Source: a bacterium (lineage in GTDB: Archaea; Nanoarchaeota; Nanoarchaeia; Woesearchaeales; UBA10216). Taken from it: a stretch of 23,313 nt of DNA. The stretch spans positions 1 to 23,313 of the forward strand of contig JAAGZO010000513.1 in assembly GCA_024206195.1 (NCBI GenBank), written 5' to 3'. The stretch's first letter is position 1. The number at the start of each line of letters is the position of its first letter. A program made the position numbers and the translations under genes. Shown in pieces: positions 6,775-12,867 of this stretch. The notes under the pieces are model-generated. The model saw nothing but the letters and a program-made list of their open reading frames with translations. It was not told the DNA's origin and ran no database searches.

Positions 6775-6853
6775 AGAACGCTCTCTGAGAGGGGGTAGGT
6801 GTGCAGGGTGCGATTATTCAAGTGAGAGGTTATAACGCTGTGGTGGGCGTTCT
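6775..6853 (+). other. inverted repeat in the gap before the helicase gene
   Basis: AGAACGC (6775-6781) is complementary to GCGTTCT (6847-6853), enclosing a G-rich segment with a small CTCT/AGAG hairpin. It may be a weak transcript end or a leader structure. There is no T-tract and no clear promoter. Confidence 0.3.
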
Positions 6854-6900
6854 AGAGGTGTTCTGAGCCGTGTTTACGTTTAAAGAGAGGAGAGTTGTGT

Positions 6901-8289
6901 GTGAATGAGAGATTAATCAGGTTGAATGAGAAGGTTGATTCCTTACCATTTGATCTTACAGAGGAGCAATATGCGTATTGTAAAGATGTTATTTGTGGAG
7001 AAGGTCATGTATCTAACTGGTCTGTAGCGGGGAGTGGTAAATCCCTATGCTTGGAGATCATCAAAGATGTTCTTGGTGATGAATGTGCTGTGTGTGCAAC
7101 AACAGGGATTGCTAATGCGATATTGTTTAACTCCAAAGGAGCACAAGGTACTGCGCATAAATTATTCTCATTAACAACAGAAATCCACAATGAATATAAC
7201 TTCAAACGTATTGGTGACACCACAAGAGAAGTGTTGTCTAAAACGGATATTGTGAAAGTGGTGATTATAGAAGAAGCGGGTATGTTGAATCCTGATCAAC
7301 TAGCACAAGTAGTTAAACGCATAGAACGATTCAACAAAGCTTACTCTAACAAACGTAAGAAGCGTAATATCAAACTTGTGTTACAAGGAGATTTCTTACA
7401 ACTAGGAAGTGTGATCACTAAACAAGAAGAAATTGACTACATGCGTGAAGTGTACGGAAGTGAGTATCTTTTTGAGAGTAATGTGTTTAAAGATTTAGAT
7501 TTCAATGTACATATCTTCTCTAAAGTGCTACGTACAAATGATAAAACTTTCCAAGCTTGTCTGGATGTTGTAAGATATGGACAAGAACACCGTTACGATA
7601 AGTGTTTACAATGGATTAATAAACGTTGGTTACAAGCACCAGAAGGTATCCCTGTCATCACCACAACAAACAAGATGGTGGACAAGATGAATATGGAGAG
7701 CTTACAACGTAATCCTAATCCTATGTTTGAACTACGACCTACGGTGCAAGGTAAGTATGATATGAAAAACTGCCCTGTAGATGAAGTATTGTATCTTAAG
7801 GTGGGAGCACCCGTGATTTGCCTCAAGAATTGCAACGAAGGAAACTTCTTCAATGGTAGTTATGGGCATGTTACAGATATTGTTGTTGGAGAAGGTGTTT
7901 ATGTAAGACTTGCTTCAAACGGACGTGAAGTGTTTGTCCCTATGTTTGAGTATGAAGAAAGAGAATACACATCATCGTTCGATAAGGAAGGAAAACCCCT
8001 CTTGACAAGTAAAGTAATAGGTACGTGTATGCATTACACAGTGAAAGTAGCTGCTTGTTTCAGTGTATTCCGTATGCAAGGAAGGACAATCGACTCACCT
8101 GTACTTATTGACTTAGGCTGGGGTTTTCCAGAGGATCAAGATAACTCTTGGGGAATGGCACAGGCATATGTTGCATTGTCACGGGCAACTTCTGTAGAAC
8201 ATGTATACTTAAAACAAAAGCTCACACGAAAACACTTGAAAGTTAATAAGAAAGCTGTAGAGTGGGTGGCGGGCAATAAGAAAACTTAG
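6901..8289 (+). CDS. Pif1/RecD/Dda-like SF1B DNA helicase
   Basis: GTG 6901 is chosen because GGAG at 6889-6892 lies 8 nt upstream; the in-frame TTG at 6895 would leave only 2 nt. The 462-residue product shows helicase motifs in order. Walker A AGSGKS (residues 43-48) follows an N-terminal Gln-containing motif (LTEEQYAYCKDV). Motif Ia is ATTGIAN, motif II IIEEAGML (122-129, with Glu in place of the usual first Asp), and motif III LQGDFLQLGSV. Near the C-terminus lie FRMQGRTIDSPVLIDLG and motif VI, AYVALSRATSVEHVYLK. This is the layout of SF1B 5'-3' helicases such as T4 Dda, RecD2 and Pif1. It would unwind DNA during phage replication or recombination. Confidence 0.9.
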   Translation: MNERLIRLNEKVDSLPFDLTEEQYAYCKDVICGEGHVSNWSVAGSGKSLCLEIIKDVLGDECAVCATTGIANAILFNSKGAQGTAHKLFSLTTEIHNEYNFKRIGDTTREVLSKTDIVKVVIIEEAGMLNPDQLAQVVKRIERFNKAYSNKRKKRNIKLVLQGDFLQLGSVITKQEEIDYMREVYGSEYLFESNVFKDLDFNVHIFSKVLRTNDKTFQACLDVVRYGQEHRYDKCLQWINKRWLQAPEGIPVITTTNKMVDKMNMESLQRNPNPMFELRPTVQGKYDMKNCPVDEVLYLKVGAPVICLKNCNEGNFFNGSYGHVTDIVVGEGVYVRLASNGREVFVPMFEYEEREYTSSFDKEGKPLLTSKVIGTCMHYTVKVAACFSVFRMQGRTIDSPVLIDLGWGFPEDQDNSWGMAQAYVALSRATSVEHVYLKQKLTRKHLKVNKKAVEWVAGNKKT

Positions 8290-8299
8290 GAGAGTTGAT

Positions 8300-8923
8300 A
8301 TGGCTAAACAAATCTATTATACAATGATTGGATCAAGATCTACACCAGAAGATGTTATGGGGTTAATGACAAAGTTTGCAACCAAAGCTTGTGAGTTTGG
8401 TTATATTGGGAGAAGTGGTGGTGCGGATGGTGCTGATTCATGTCTTGAGGGTGGAGTAGAAAATTACTTACGTTCCTGTGAAGAATCTTGTCCTGAGCAC
8501 TACATGGAGATCTACCTGCCTTGGAAAGATTTCAATGGACGAGATTCTCTAGCAGGAGGTTACTATACCATCCCTTGGATGGATAATCATAAAGAAGCTG
8601 AGAACATTGCAAGTGAAGTCCATCCTAAATGGAAGCTTGATAAACTTGTGGAATCGGGTGAGGTTGAGAAACCTAGAAACTGGAAACCAATGAAGCAAGG
8701 TGCGAAAAAGCTTCATACGCGAAATGTATATCAACTTCTAGGCCAAGATTTAAAGACACCTTCACGTTTTGTTATTTGTTGGGCACCACCTCAAGGAACA
8801 GAAGGACACGTTAAGGGCGGTACTGGAACAGCGGTAAAATTAGGTATTGACCATGGTGTGGAAATTATTAACCTGCACCACGAAGACCAGCGTAAACGAG
8901 TGGAAGATTGGGTAAATAAATAA
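8300..8923 (+). CDS. SLOG-superfamily (DprA/LOG-like) nucleotide-binding protein
   Basis: A 207-residue protein with GGAGAG before the ATG. It has the pattern of the SMF/DprA-LOG Rossmann-like fold: an N-terminal strand leading into GSRSTP (11-16), the glycine-rich GRSGGADGADS (37-47), a YLPW segment (72-75) and a C-terminal KGGTGTAVKLG (172-182) that resembles the nucleotide-binding GGTGT loop. Related proteins bind nucleotides, nucleotide-derived signals or, in DprA, single-stranded DNA and RecA. Its place just after the helicase makes a DNA-linked role attractive, but a nucleotide-sensing role is equally possible. Confidence 0.75.
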   Translation: MAKQIYYTMIGSRSTPEDVMGLMTKFATKACEFGYIGRSGGADGADSCLEGGVENYLRSCEESCPEHYMEIYLPWKDFNGRDSLAGGYYTIPWMDNHKEAENIASEVHPKWKLDKLVESGEVEKPRNWKPMKQGAKKLHTRNVYQLLGQDLKTPSRFVICWAPPQGTEGHVKGGTGTAVKLGIDHGVEIINLHHEDQRKRVEDWVNK

Positions 8924-8934
8924 GAGGAAATATT

Positions 8935-9087
8935 ATGAGCAAAACAATAAACTTTAACGACTTTGATGTTGTAGTTGTGGAAGAGGTGAATGAAATCACT
9001 AAGACAGTGGCATACAAACACTATGAAGATTATGTTAAGGATACTTACCCTGTAGAGGCTGTACGTGTGGAGACGGTTGATGACTAA
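8935..9087 (+). CDS. small acidic hypothetical protein (50 aa)
   Basis: AGAGGAAA precedes ATG 8935. The 50-residue product begins MSKTINFNDFDVVVVEE and ends EAVRVETVDD; it is acidic with alternating beta-like Val-rich segments. It overlaps the next gene by 8 nt, which indicates coupled translation. No family is recognised; a small acidic phage protein of this kind could inhibit a host protein, but that is speculation. Confidence 0.65.
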   Translation: MSKTINFNDFDVVVVEEVNEITKTVAYKHYEDYVKDTYPVEAVRVETVDD

Positions 9088-9253
9088 ACAAACAAAAGCT
9101 TTACGACGACACCAAGCAAGGAAATATATTGAAGAGTGCCTGACAAAAGGCGTGCATCATGAAGATGTAGACCAAAAACTCTTACAAGAGTACATGATTA
9201 CCTTCATGAAAGATTACGTTCAGATAAAAACCGTGTTTGACAACAGGTTGTGA
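9080..9253 (+). CDS. small basic hypothetical protein (57 aa)
   Basis: ATG 9080 lies 7 nt after GGAG (9069-9072) inside the end of the preceding gene, and is preferred to an upstream in-frame start at 9065. The product is helical and basic at its N-terminus (KQTKALRRHQARKYIEECL), then acidic and amphipathic. The coupled acidic and basic pair (8935 and 9080) may encode interacting proteins; that is inference from charge and overlap. Function unknown. Confidence 0.6.
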   Translation: MTKQTKALRRHQARKYIEECLTKGVHHEDVDQKLLQEYMITFMKDYVQIKTVFDNRL

Positions 9254-9301
9254 ACGGGAGAGCCAGCTCCTACCACAATTAAAATAATAAGTCAATATTG
9301 C

Positions 9302-9364
9302 ACACCACTACATTAACATGGTAATATGTGTTTATACAATTAATACAATAACCAATGGTGGTGT
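9302..9364 (+). promoter_or_regulatory. promoter inside an RBS-masking inverted repeat
   Basis: TTAACA (9313-9318), a 16-nt spacer and TACAAT (9335-9340) form a promoter with a start near 9347. ACACCAC (9302-9308) plus CATT (9311-9314) is complementary to AATG (9354-9357) plus GTGGTGT (9358-9364), and the right arm contains the GGTGG ribosome binding site of the next gene. Read-through RNA would hide that site, while RNA from this promoter lacks the left arm and leaves it free. Confidence 0.55.
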
Positions 9365-9369
9365 ACAAT

Positions 9370-9573
9370 ATGACTAACAAAATTAATACAGTAGAGAAAG
9401 AGAAATGTTCACATGAAGTAGCTCGTTGCCCAAGTTGCAGCAGCCCTCTCACAAAGCAAGAGATTGACCTAGAGTTTTTCTTATGTAGTGGGTGTGTGAA
9501 TCGGGACAGTGATGATTATCAAAGTAATCATAGTTATTATCACAAAGATTTGGATGAGATTGTATTTTCTTAA
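9370..9573 (+). CDS. small zinc-ribbon protein (67 aa)
   Basis: ATG 9370 follows GGTGG (9357-9361). The product has two CxxC pairs, CPSC and CSGC, about 18 residues apart, the spacing of a zinc ribbon, with an extra Cys-His earlier (EKCSHE). The C-terminal tail is acidic and Tyr/His-rich. Such small zinc-ribbon proteins in phages often bind nucleic acid or RNA polymerase, but the partner cannot be read from sequence. It is the last gene before the RNA block, and its translation may depend on the promoter at 9313. Confidence 0.7.
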   Translation: MTNKINTVEKEKCSHEVARCPSCSSPLTKQEIDLEFFLCSGCVNRDSDDYQSNHSYYHKDLDEIVFS

Positions 9574-9592
9574 ATTATTTCTTATCAGAATG

Positions 9593-9622
9593 TTGACACA
9601 CAGTTATGGTAGGTGCTAATAT
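9593..9622 (+). promoter_or_regulatory. sigma70-like promoter of the RNA block
   Basis: TTGACA (9593-9598), an 18-nt spacer and TAATAT (9617-9622). Start expected near 9629. No gene follows directly; the transcript runs into hairpins, a terminator and then the tRNA cluster. Confidence 0.65.
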
Positions 9623-9628
9623 GAATTA

Positions 9629-9797
9629 TACACTAACGATAAAGATGTGTTAGAACACACAGATAGCTTGTTCCGCTATCATCATTGATGACATTTCAGT
9701 TGTTGTCAAGAACATCCTCTATTTGGGCGAATTGTCCATTCCTCTGCCGTCACACAGCAGCATCCTCTCCTTGTGTTGGGTGTGACGGTTTTATTTT
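9629..9797 (+). ncRNA. candidate leader or small RNA (about 170 nt)
   Basis: Bounded by the promoter at 9593-9622 and the terminator at 9747-9797, with no convincing ORF. It contains the hairpin GATAGC (9662-9667)/GCTATC (9675-9680) and a small GTGT/ACAC stem near 9645-9656. It is either a separate small RNA or the attenuated leader of the tRNA operon just downstream. The ends are inferred. Confidence 0.45.
9747..9797 (+). terminator. intrinsic terminator with large loop
   Basis: CCGTCACAC (9747-9755) pairs perfectly with GTGTGACGG (9780-9788), followed by TTTTATTTTT. The 24-nt loop is longer than usual. Confidence 0.75.
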
Positions 9798-9810
9798 TAG
9801 TTTGCAAAGC

Positions 9811-9894
9811 CTTGCGGTATCCCATCTGCCTTCTAAGCAGTGCGTTTATAATAGGGTAATTGGAAGCATGTAGGTTCGAATCCTATGCGCAAGG
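9811..9894 (+). tRNA. aberrant tRNA-like element, Arg(TCT)-type anticodon arm
   Basis: Acceptor CTTGCGG (9811-9817) pairs with GCGCAAG (9887-9893) except for the last pair, and the pairing continues outward to a 12-bp perfect repeat (CAAAGCCTTGCG at 9805-9816; CGCAAGGCTTTG at 9888-9899). TA follows as in positions 8-9. The anticodon arm CTGC-CTTCTAA-GCAG (9826-9840) presents TCT. The T arm GTAGG-TTCGAAT-CCTAT (9870-9886) is typical. No D arm precedes the anticodon arm. Instead a D-loop-like GGGTAATTGG lies after it (9854-9863), inside a 28-nt variable region. No CCA is encoded. It could be a rearranged or decayed tRNA, or a tRNA mimic. Confidence 0.4.
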
Positions 9895-9907
9895 CTTTGT
9901 GAATTAA

Positions 9908-9988
9908 CGGTGTGAAGTATAATCGAGTGCGGTTCCTTGACCTTGTAATAACAAGTTTCTACCGTGGGTTCGAATCCCACCACACCGA
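9908..9988 (+). tRNA. aberrant tRNA-like element, anticodon unclear
   Basis: Acceptor CGGTGTG (9908-9914) pairs perfectly with CACACCG (9981-9987), with discriminator A9988 and no CCA. The T arm GTGGG-TTCGAAT-CCCAC (9964-9980) is canonical. The 49 nt between do not form a normal D arm or a seven-base anticodon loop; the clearest stem is CTTGT/ACAAG with a short AATA loop, perhaps enclosed by CGGT/ACCG. Length is 81 nt. It could be a class II-type, rearranged or decayed tRNA. Identity is not assigned. Confidence 0.45.
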
Positions 9989-9996
9989 TCAAATAT

Positions 9997-10073
9997 GTGT
10001 CCTTAGCTCAATTGGAAGAGCAGCGTGGCTCATAACCCGTTGGTTCTGGGATCATACCCCAGAGGACGCACCA
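9997..10073 (+). tRNA. tRNA-Met(CAT)
   Basis: Acceptor GTGTCCT (9997-10003) pairs with AGGACGC (10063-10069), discriminator A and encoded CCA (10071-10073). D arm GCTC-AATTGGAA-GAGC. Anticodon loop CTCATAA gives CAT. The anticodon stem needs one bulged base (T10026), and the T loop ATCATAC lacks the usual TTCRA, so this tRNA is slightly irregular. CAT could serve elongator Met or, if modified, Ile(AUA). Confidence 0.8.
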
Positions 10074-10074
10074 T

Positions 10075-10150
10075 GCAATATTAGCTCAGTTGGTAGAGCG
10101 TCAGGTTTCCACCCTGAAGGTCACGAGTTCGAGGCTCGTATATTGCTCCA
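10075..10150 (+). tRNA. tRNA-Gly(TCC)
   Basis: Acceptor GCAATAT (10075-10081) pairs with ATATTGC (10140-10146), discriminator T and encoded CCA (10148-10150). D arm GCTC-AGTTGGTA-GAGC. Anticodon stem TCAGG/CCTGA with loop TTTCCAC gives TCC. T arm ACGAG-TTCGAGG-CTCGT. A regular cloverleaf, one base after the preceding tRNA. Confidence 0.92.
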
Positions 10151-10645
10151 TATTAAAGAATCAAAGCCGAAGCTAGTTCCTTCACTTTGGGTGGTATCAC
10201 ATCGGCAAGTGTGTGATAATTGACGAAAGTCATCAACCGACCAAACCTTAACTGGGTAGCTTGCAACCATTTAATTAAACACGCATTCACAAGAGTTAGA
10301 GATTCTCACAGATGGTGACCATCAATGTGTCGCTATCCACTACCACATCTCAACAAGAACTTTTGGTTTGTGTGTTACTTTATTTAAGCTGACACTAAAG
10401 TGTTTAGTCTGAATACTCTGCATCCAAGTCACAGTGGACTGTAATACCTACGAGAGTATAAAGGAGTAGGGTGGTAATGGTGACCGATATCGTGGTGTTT
10501 TGTTAGTAAACCACGGGACTAGAACTGCGTGCATGGGCACACTAGACAACCACCTCCTGAGAGTGGGTAGTGTATAAGGACATACAGTAAACTACAATTT
10601 GGTAATATCAAAGCCCTCCTTTCTTAATTGATTGGAGGGCTTTTT
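10151..10645 (+). ncRNA. candidate large structured non-coding RNA (about 495 nt)
   Basis: No ORF is credible here, yet the sequence folds into many local hairpins. They include CAAAG-cc-GAAG/CTTC-a-CTTTG (10162-10189), TATCACA/TGTGATA (10195-10218), TGAC-GAAA-GTCA with a GNRA loop (10221-10232), GATGG-TGA-CCATC inside CACA/TGTG, ACTAAA-GTG-TTTAGT, AGTC/GACT, CGTGGT/ACCACG, GTGC/GCAC, and GTAG-TGTAT/ATACA-CTAC near 10567-10594. It starts right after tRNA-Gly and ends in a strong terminator. Size, phage origin and tRNA neighbours resemble the GOLLD and ROOL RNA classes, but no class-specific motif was verified. Ends are inferred. Confidence 0.6.
10610..10645 (+). terminator. strong intrinsic terminator
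   Basis: AAAGCCCTCC (10610-10619) pairs with GGAGGGCTTT (10634-10643) and leads into five Ts (10641-10645). It ends the tRNA and structured-RNA unit. Confidence 0.92.
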
Positions 10646-10672
10646 GTATGCGTAAACAAAACATGGTATAAT
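10644..10672 (+). promoter_or_regulatory. promoter of the holin-terminase unit
   Basis: TTGTAT (10644-10649), a 17-nt spacer and TATAAT (10667-10672), extended by TGG and followed by TAGGG. The -35 box begins in the T-tract of the preceding terminator. The 14-nt core TGGTATAATTAGGG is repeated exactly at the 14602 promoter. Confidence 0.8.
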
Positions 10673-10704
10673 TAGGGGATTAAGGTTGATAAATAAGGTG
10701 ACGT

Positions 10705-11157
10705 ATGTTCGAGTGGATTGGAAAGTTATTCGGTACAGACAAAGCTGCAGCTTCTCTTATTGATAATATTTCAAGTGGATTGGATAAACTCCACTATGGT
10801 GATCAAGAGAAGGCAGAAGATAGAGCACAAGCTGTAAGAGAAGGTAATGCTGTGTATATGGAATGGTTGAAATCTACATCAGGTAGTAGGTTGGCTCGGA
10901 GGTATATCGCTATTGTGGTGACATCAGTTTGGGTGCTGCAGTACGTTGTGGCATTAGTGTTGGGAGTAAGTGTTCCTTGGGTGAGTGATCCTGCCACAGT
11001 GGAAGCAATACATCTGACAACACAATCATTGAAAGAAAATGGTAGCCAGATGGATGGGGCAGCAATGTTAATTTTAGGATTTTACTTTTTAGGCAGCAAG
11101 GCAGATAAGATGTTTGATGCTGCCGTGGATAAGTTTACAGGAAAGACGGGGAAATAA
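10705..11157 (+). CDS. holin of the 3TM / gene-transfer-agent type
   Basis: A 150-residue protein with AAGGTGACGT before the ATG. The N-terminal half is an amphipathic, charged region (about 1-55), followed by SRLARRYIAIV and a long hydrophobic helix (about 67-90), then a second hydrophobic segment (about 117-131, AAMLILGFYFLGSKADK). This layout fits the family of three-transmembrane holins found in gene transfer agents and many phages, which form inner-membrane holes for timed lysis. No endolysin is present nearby; it must lie outside the window. The terminase genes follow directly, probably on one transcript. Confidence 0.75.
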   Translation: MFEWIGKLFGTDKAAASLIDNISSGLDKLHYGDQEKAEDRAQAVREGNAVYMEWLKSTSGSRLARRYIAIVVTSVWVLQYVVALVLGVSVPWVSDPATVEAIHLTTQSLKENGSQMDGAAMLILGFYFLGSKADKMFDAAVDKFTGKTGK

Positions 11158-11159
11158 TT

Positions 11160-11504
11160 ATGACAGGTAAGAAGAGACACGGTGGGCAGACGAAAGAGGA
11201 ACGCATTCAAGCTCGTCTGAATAAGATGGAAGATAATCTACAGAAAGCGATCCTTGAGGGGAATGAGAAGATTGTTAATAACTACCTAGCTTATTTGAAA
11301 GTGTTAGATGATGCCGCAATGGGAACATTGAAAGGTGTGAGTCCGACAAACCAAATCTCATCGGCTAAAGTTCTCATAGAAAAGGCAGAGAAACTTTTGG
11401 AAGATAAAGGTGAGATGAATGGTAGTGGTAGTGGAGAGAAAGAAGATAAGGTGGAGGAAGCCCCTGCGCAACTGATTAGTCTTGACTTCTCCTCTAATGG
11501 TTGA
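11160..11504 (+). CDS. probable terminase small subunit (114 aa)
   Basis: Starts 2 nt after the holin stop. A basic N-terminus (MTGKKRHGGQTKEERIQARL) leads into a helical region (about 20-85) and an acidic, Gly/Ser-rich tail. Size, helical character and position just before the large subunit fit a small terminase, which recognises the packaging site and regulates the motor. No clear helix-turn-helix is visible, so the assignment rests mainly on synteny. A terminator and an endonuclease gene now separate it from the large subunit. Confidence 0.6.
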   Translation: MTGKKRHGGQTKEERIQARLNKMEDNLQKAILEGNEKIVNNYLAYLKVLDDAAMGTLKGVSPTNQISSAKVLIEKAEKLLEDKGEMNGSGSGEKEDKVEEAPAQLISLDFSSNG

Positions 11505-11556
11505 TATGATTACTAAAGGCGTTAACTAAGACTGATCATCGTGTTAATGAAAAATG

Positions 11557-11597
11557 CAAGACCCCAGAACATTTCTCGGCTGGGGTCTTGTTCCTAT
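11557..11597 (+). terminator. terminator after the small terminase gene
   Basis: CAAGACCCCAG (11557-11567) pairs with CTGGGGTCTTG (11580-11590), an 11-bp GC-rich stem. The following TTCCTATTTG is a poor T-tract, so read-through to the endonuclease and large terminase is likely. The opposite strand also has a T-run, so it might act in both directions. Confidence 0.7.
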
Positions 11598-11634
11598 TTG
11601 TATTCCGAGAAGATAATAAGCGAGAAATTATTAT

Positions 11635-12867
11635 ATGAAAAGAGATGAAAAAGGTAAAGCTCTCCCTATGAACACGGAAGAGTACTTGAAATCTCTACCG
11701 GAACACCACAGAAACACGTTTGATTATAGTGAATCTGTCTACTCAGGTAGTGATGAACCTATAACTTTTATTTGTCCTACACATGGAGAGCAGACGTACC
11801 CTAAAGCGCGCAAACATAAGATCAGTCCTCACGGGTGTAAAGAGTGTGGTAAGGGAGCTCTCTACAAAAAGAAGGCAGGCTACGGTGAAGAGAGGTTCTA
11901 TAAGATTTTTACGGAAAAATACGGAGATACCTATGACTTATCATACACAAGGTATGAAAAATCTAAAACCTCTTGTGATTTCTTTTGCCTTGAGCATGGG
12001 TTAACTCAAGATAAACCTTGTCACGCTGTCAAGAGACACCCTTGTAAAAAGTGTAGATCAGTAGCTAGAAGCCTTGTTAACAGGAAACCTCCTGATGTAG
12101 TCATTGAAGAGTCTTTCTCTAGGTTTGGTAAGAAATTTGAGTTCGACTTCACGAATTACATAAGCAGTAAAAGCATCATAATGATAAAATGTCCTACCCA
12201 CGGATGGGACGATGTCAGACTTAGTAATCACTTAAACTCTAACCTCGGATGTTCAAAGTGTTTCCAAGAATCTGAGAAGACTGCTTGGAATGCAGTAAGT
12301 AAAGAGACTAGTTTATCAGTTTTAGACTACATTTATAAAGGTAAGTATCATTTCTTTACCGAAGATATTGGGAAAGCTAATGACTATGTACGGTACTACT
12401 GCCCTAGACACCACCATTTCCACAAAACCCAATTACGTCACTTAAAGGATGGTTTTGCATGTGATAAATGCGGTGATGAGGTTATGGCTGAAAAACTCAC
12501 AGGTTTCTACACAGTGAAAAGGATAGAAAGGGATAAGGACTTTTATCAAAAGGATTATAACACGCTTTACATTATGAAACTATCGGACGGTGTTTATAAG
12601 ATAGGTATAGCGAAACATCCAAAAACCCGATTATGTTCAGTTCGTACACAATCTAAGATAGAGAGTGCAGAACTTGTAAGTGTGTTCGAAGGTACGACTT
12701 ATGAATGCTTTTATCTAGAAAAATACTTTCATACTTATTTCAATGATAAAAGGTTTAAGTTCGATCATGTTTGGAAAGGACATACAGAGGTGTTTGAACT
12801 CACATATAAAGAGTTGAATGATGTATTAAGTACAACACGATTTGAATTAAAAGAGGATGTTAAATGA
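11635..12867 (+). CDS. free-standing GIY-YIG-like (T5orf172/MUG113-type) homing endonuclease
   Basis: A 410-residue protein. Four consecutive zinc-finger-like modules of the kind found in phage homing nucleases are visible, each with a C-x-x-H start and a CxxC end: C47...C68/C71, C118...C137/C140, C186...C206/C209 and C256...C276/C279. The C-terminal domain (about 311-393) matches the T5orf172/MUG113 branch of GIY-YIG nucleases: LYIMKLSDGVYKIGIAKHPK, Arg332, and Glu362 in YLEKYFHTYF. The start at 11635 has only a weak ribosome binding site; ATG 11668 is an alternative. TGA at 12865-12867 overlaps the large terminase ATG at 12864. A weak promoter (TTGTTC 11588, GATAAT 11612) may serve it. Its position just before an intron-split terminase suggests it mobilises that intron. 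Confidence 0.85.
   Translation: MKRDEKGKALPMNTEEYLKSLPEHHRNTFDYSESVYSGSDEPITFICPTHGEQTYPKARKHKISPHGCKECGKGALYKKKAGYGEERFYKIFTEKYGDTYDLSYTRYEKSKTSCDFFCLEHGLTQDKPCHAVKRHPCKKCRSVARSLVNRKPPDVVIEESFSRFGKKFEFDFTNYISSKSIIMIKCPTHGWDDVRLSNHLNSNLGCSKCFQESEKTAWNAVSKETSLSVLDYIYKGKYHFFTEDIGKANDYVRYYCPRHHHFHKTQLRHLKDGFACDKCGDEVMAEKLTGFYTVKRIERDKDFYQKDYNTLYIMKLSDGVYKIGIAKHPKTRLCSVRTQSKIESAELVSVFEGTTYECFYLEKYFHTYFNDKRFKFDHVWKGHTEVFELTYKELNDVLSTTRFELKEDVK

Noticed and set aside
9685..9873. 62-codon reading frame on the + strand
   Set aside because: It runs through a terminator and into a tRNA-like element and has no ribosome binding site.
9912..10223. 103-codon reading frame on the + strand
   Set aside because: It overlaps three tRNA or tRNA-like genes and the structured RNA; its composition is not protein-like.
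10162..10615. CAAAGCC repeated at 9805, 10162 and 10609
   Set aside because: Each copy is explained by its own stem (tRNA-like acceptor, first hairpin, terminator); seven bases is too short to claim a dispersed repeat.
11588..11617. TTGTTC-N18-GATAAT before the 11635 endonuclease
   Set aside because: The match is poor at both boxes and the spacing is long; mentioned only as a possibility in the gene entry.
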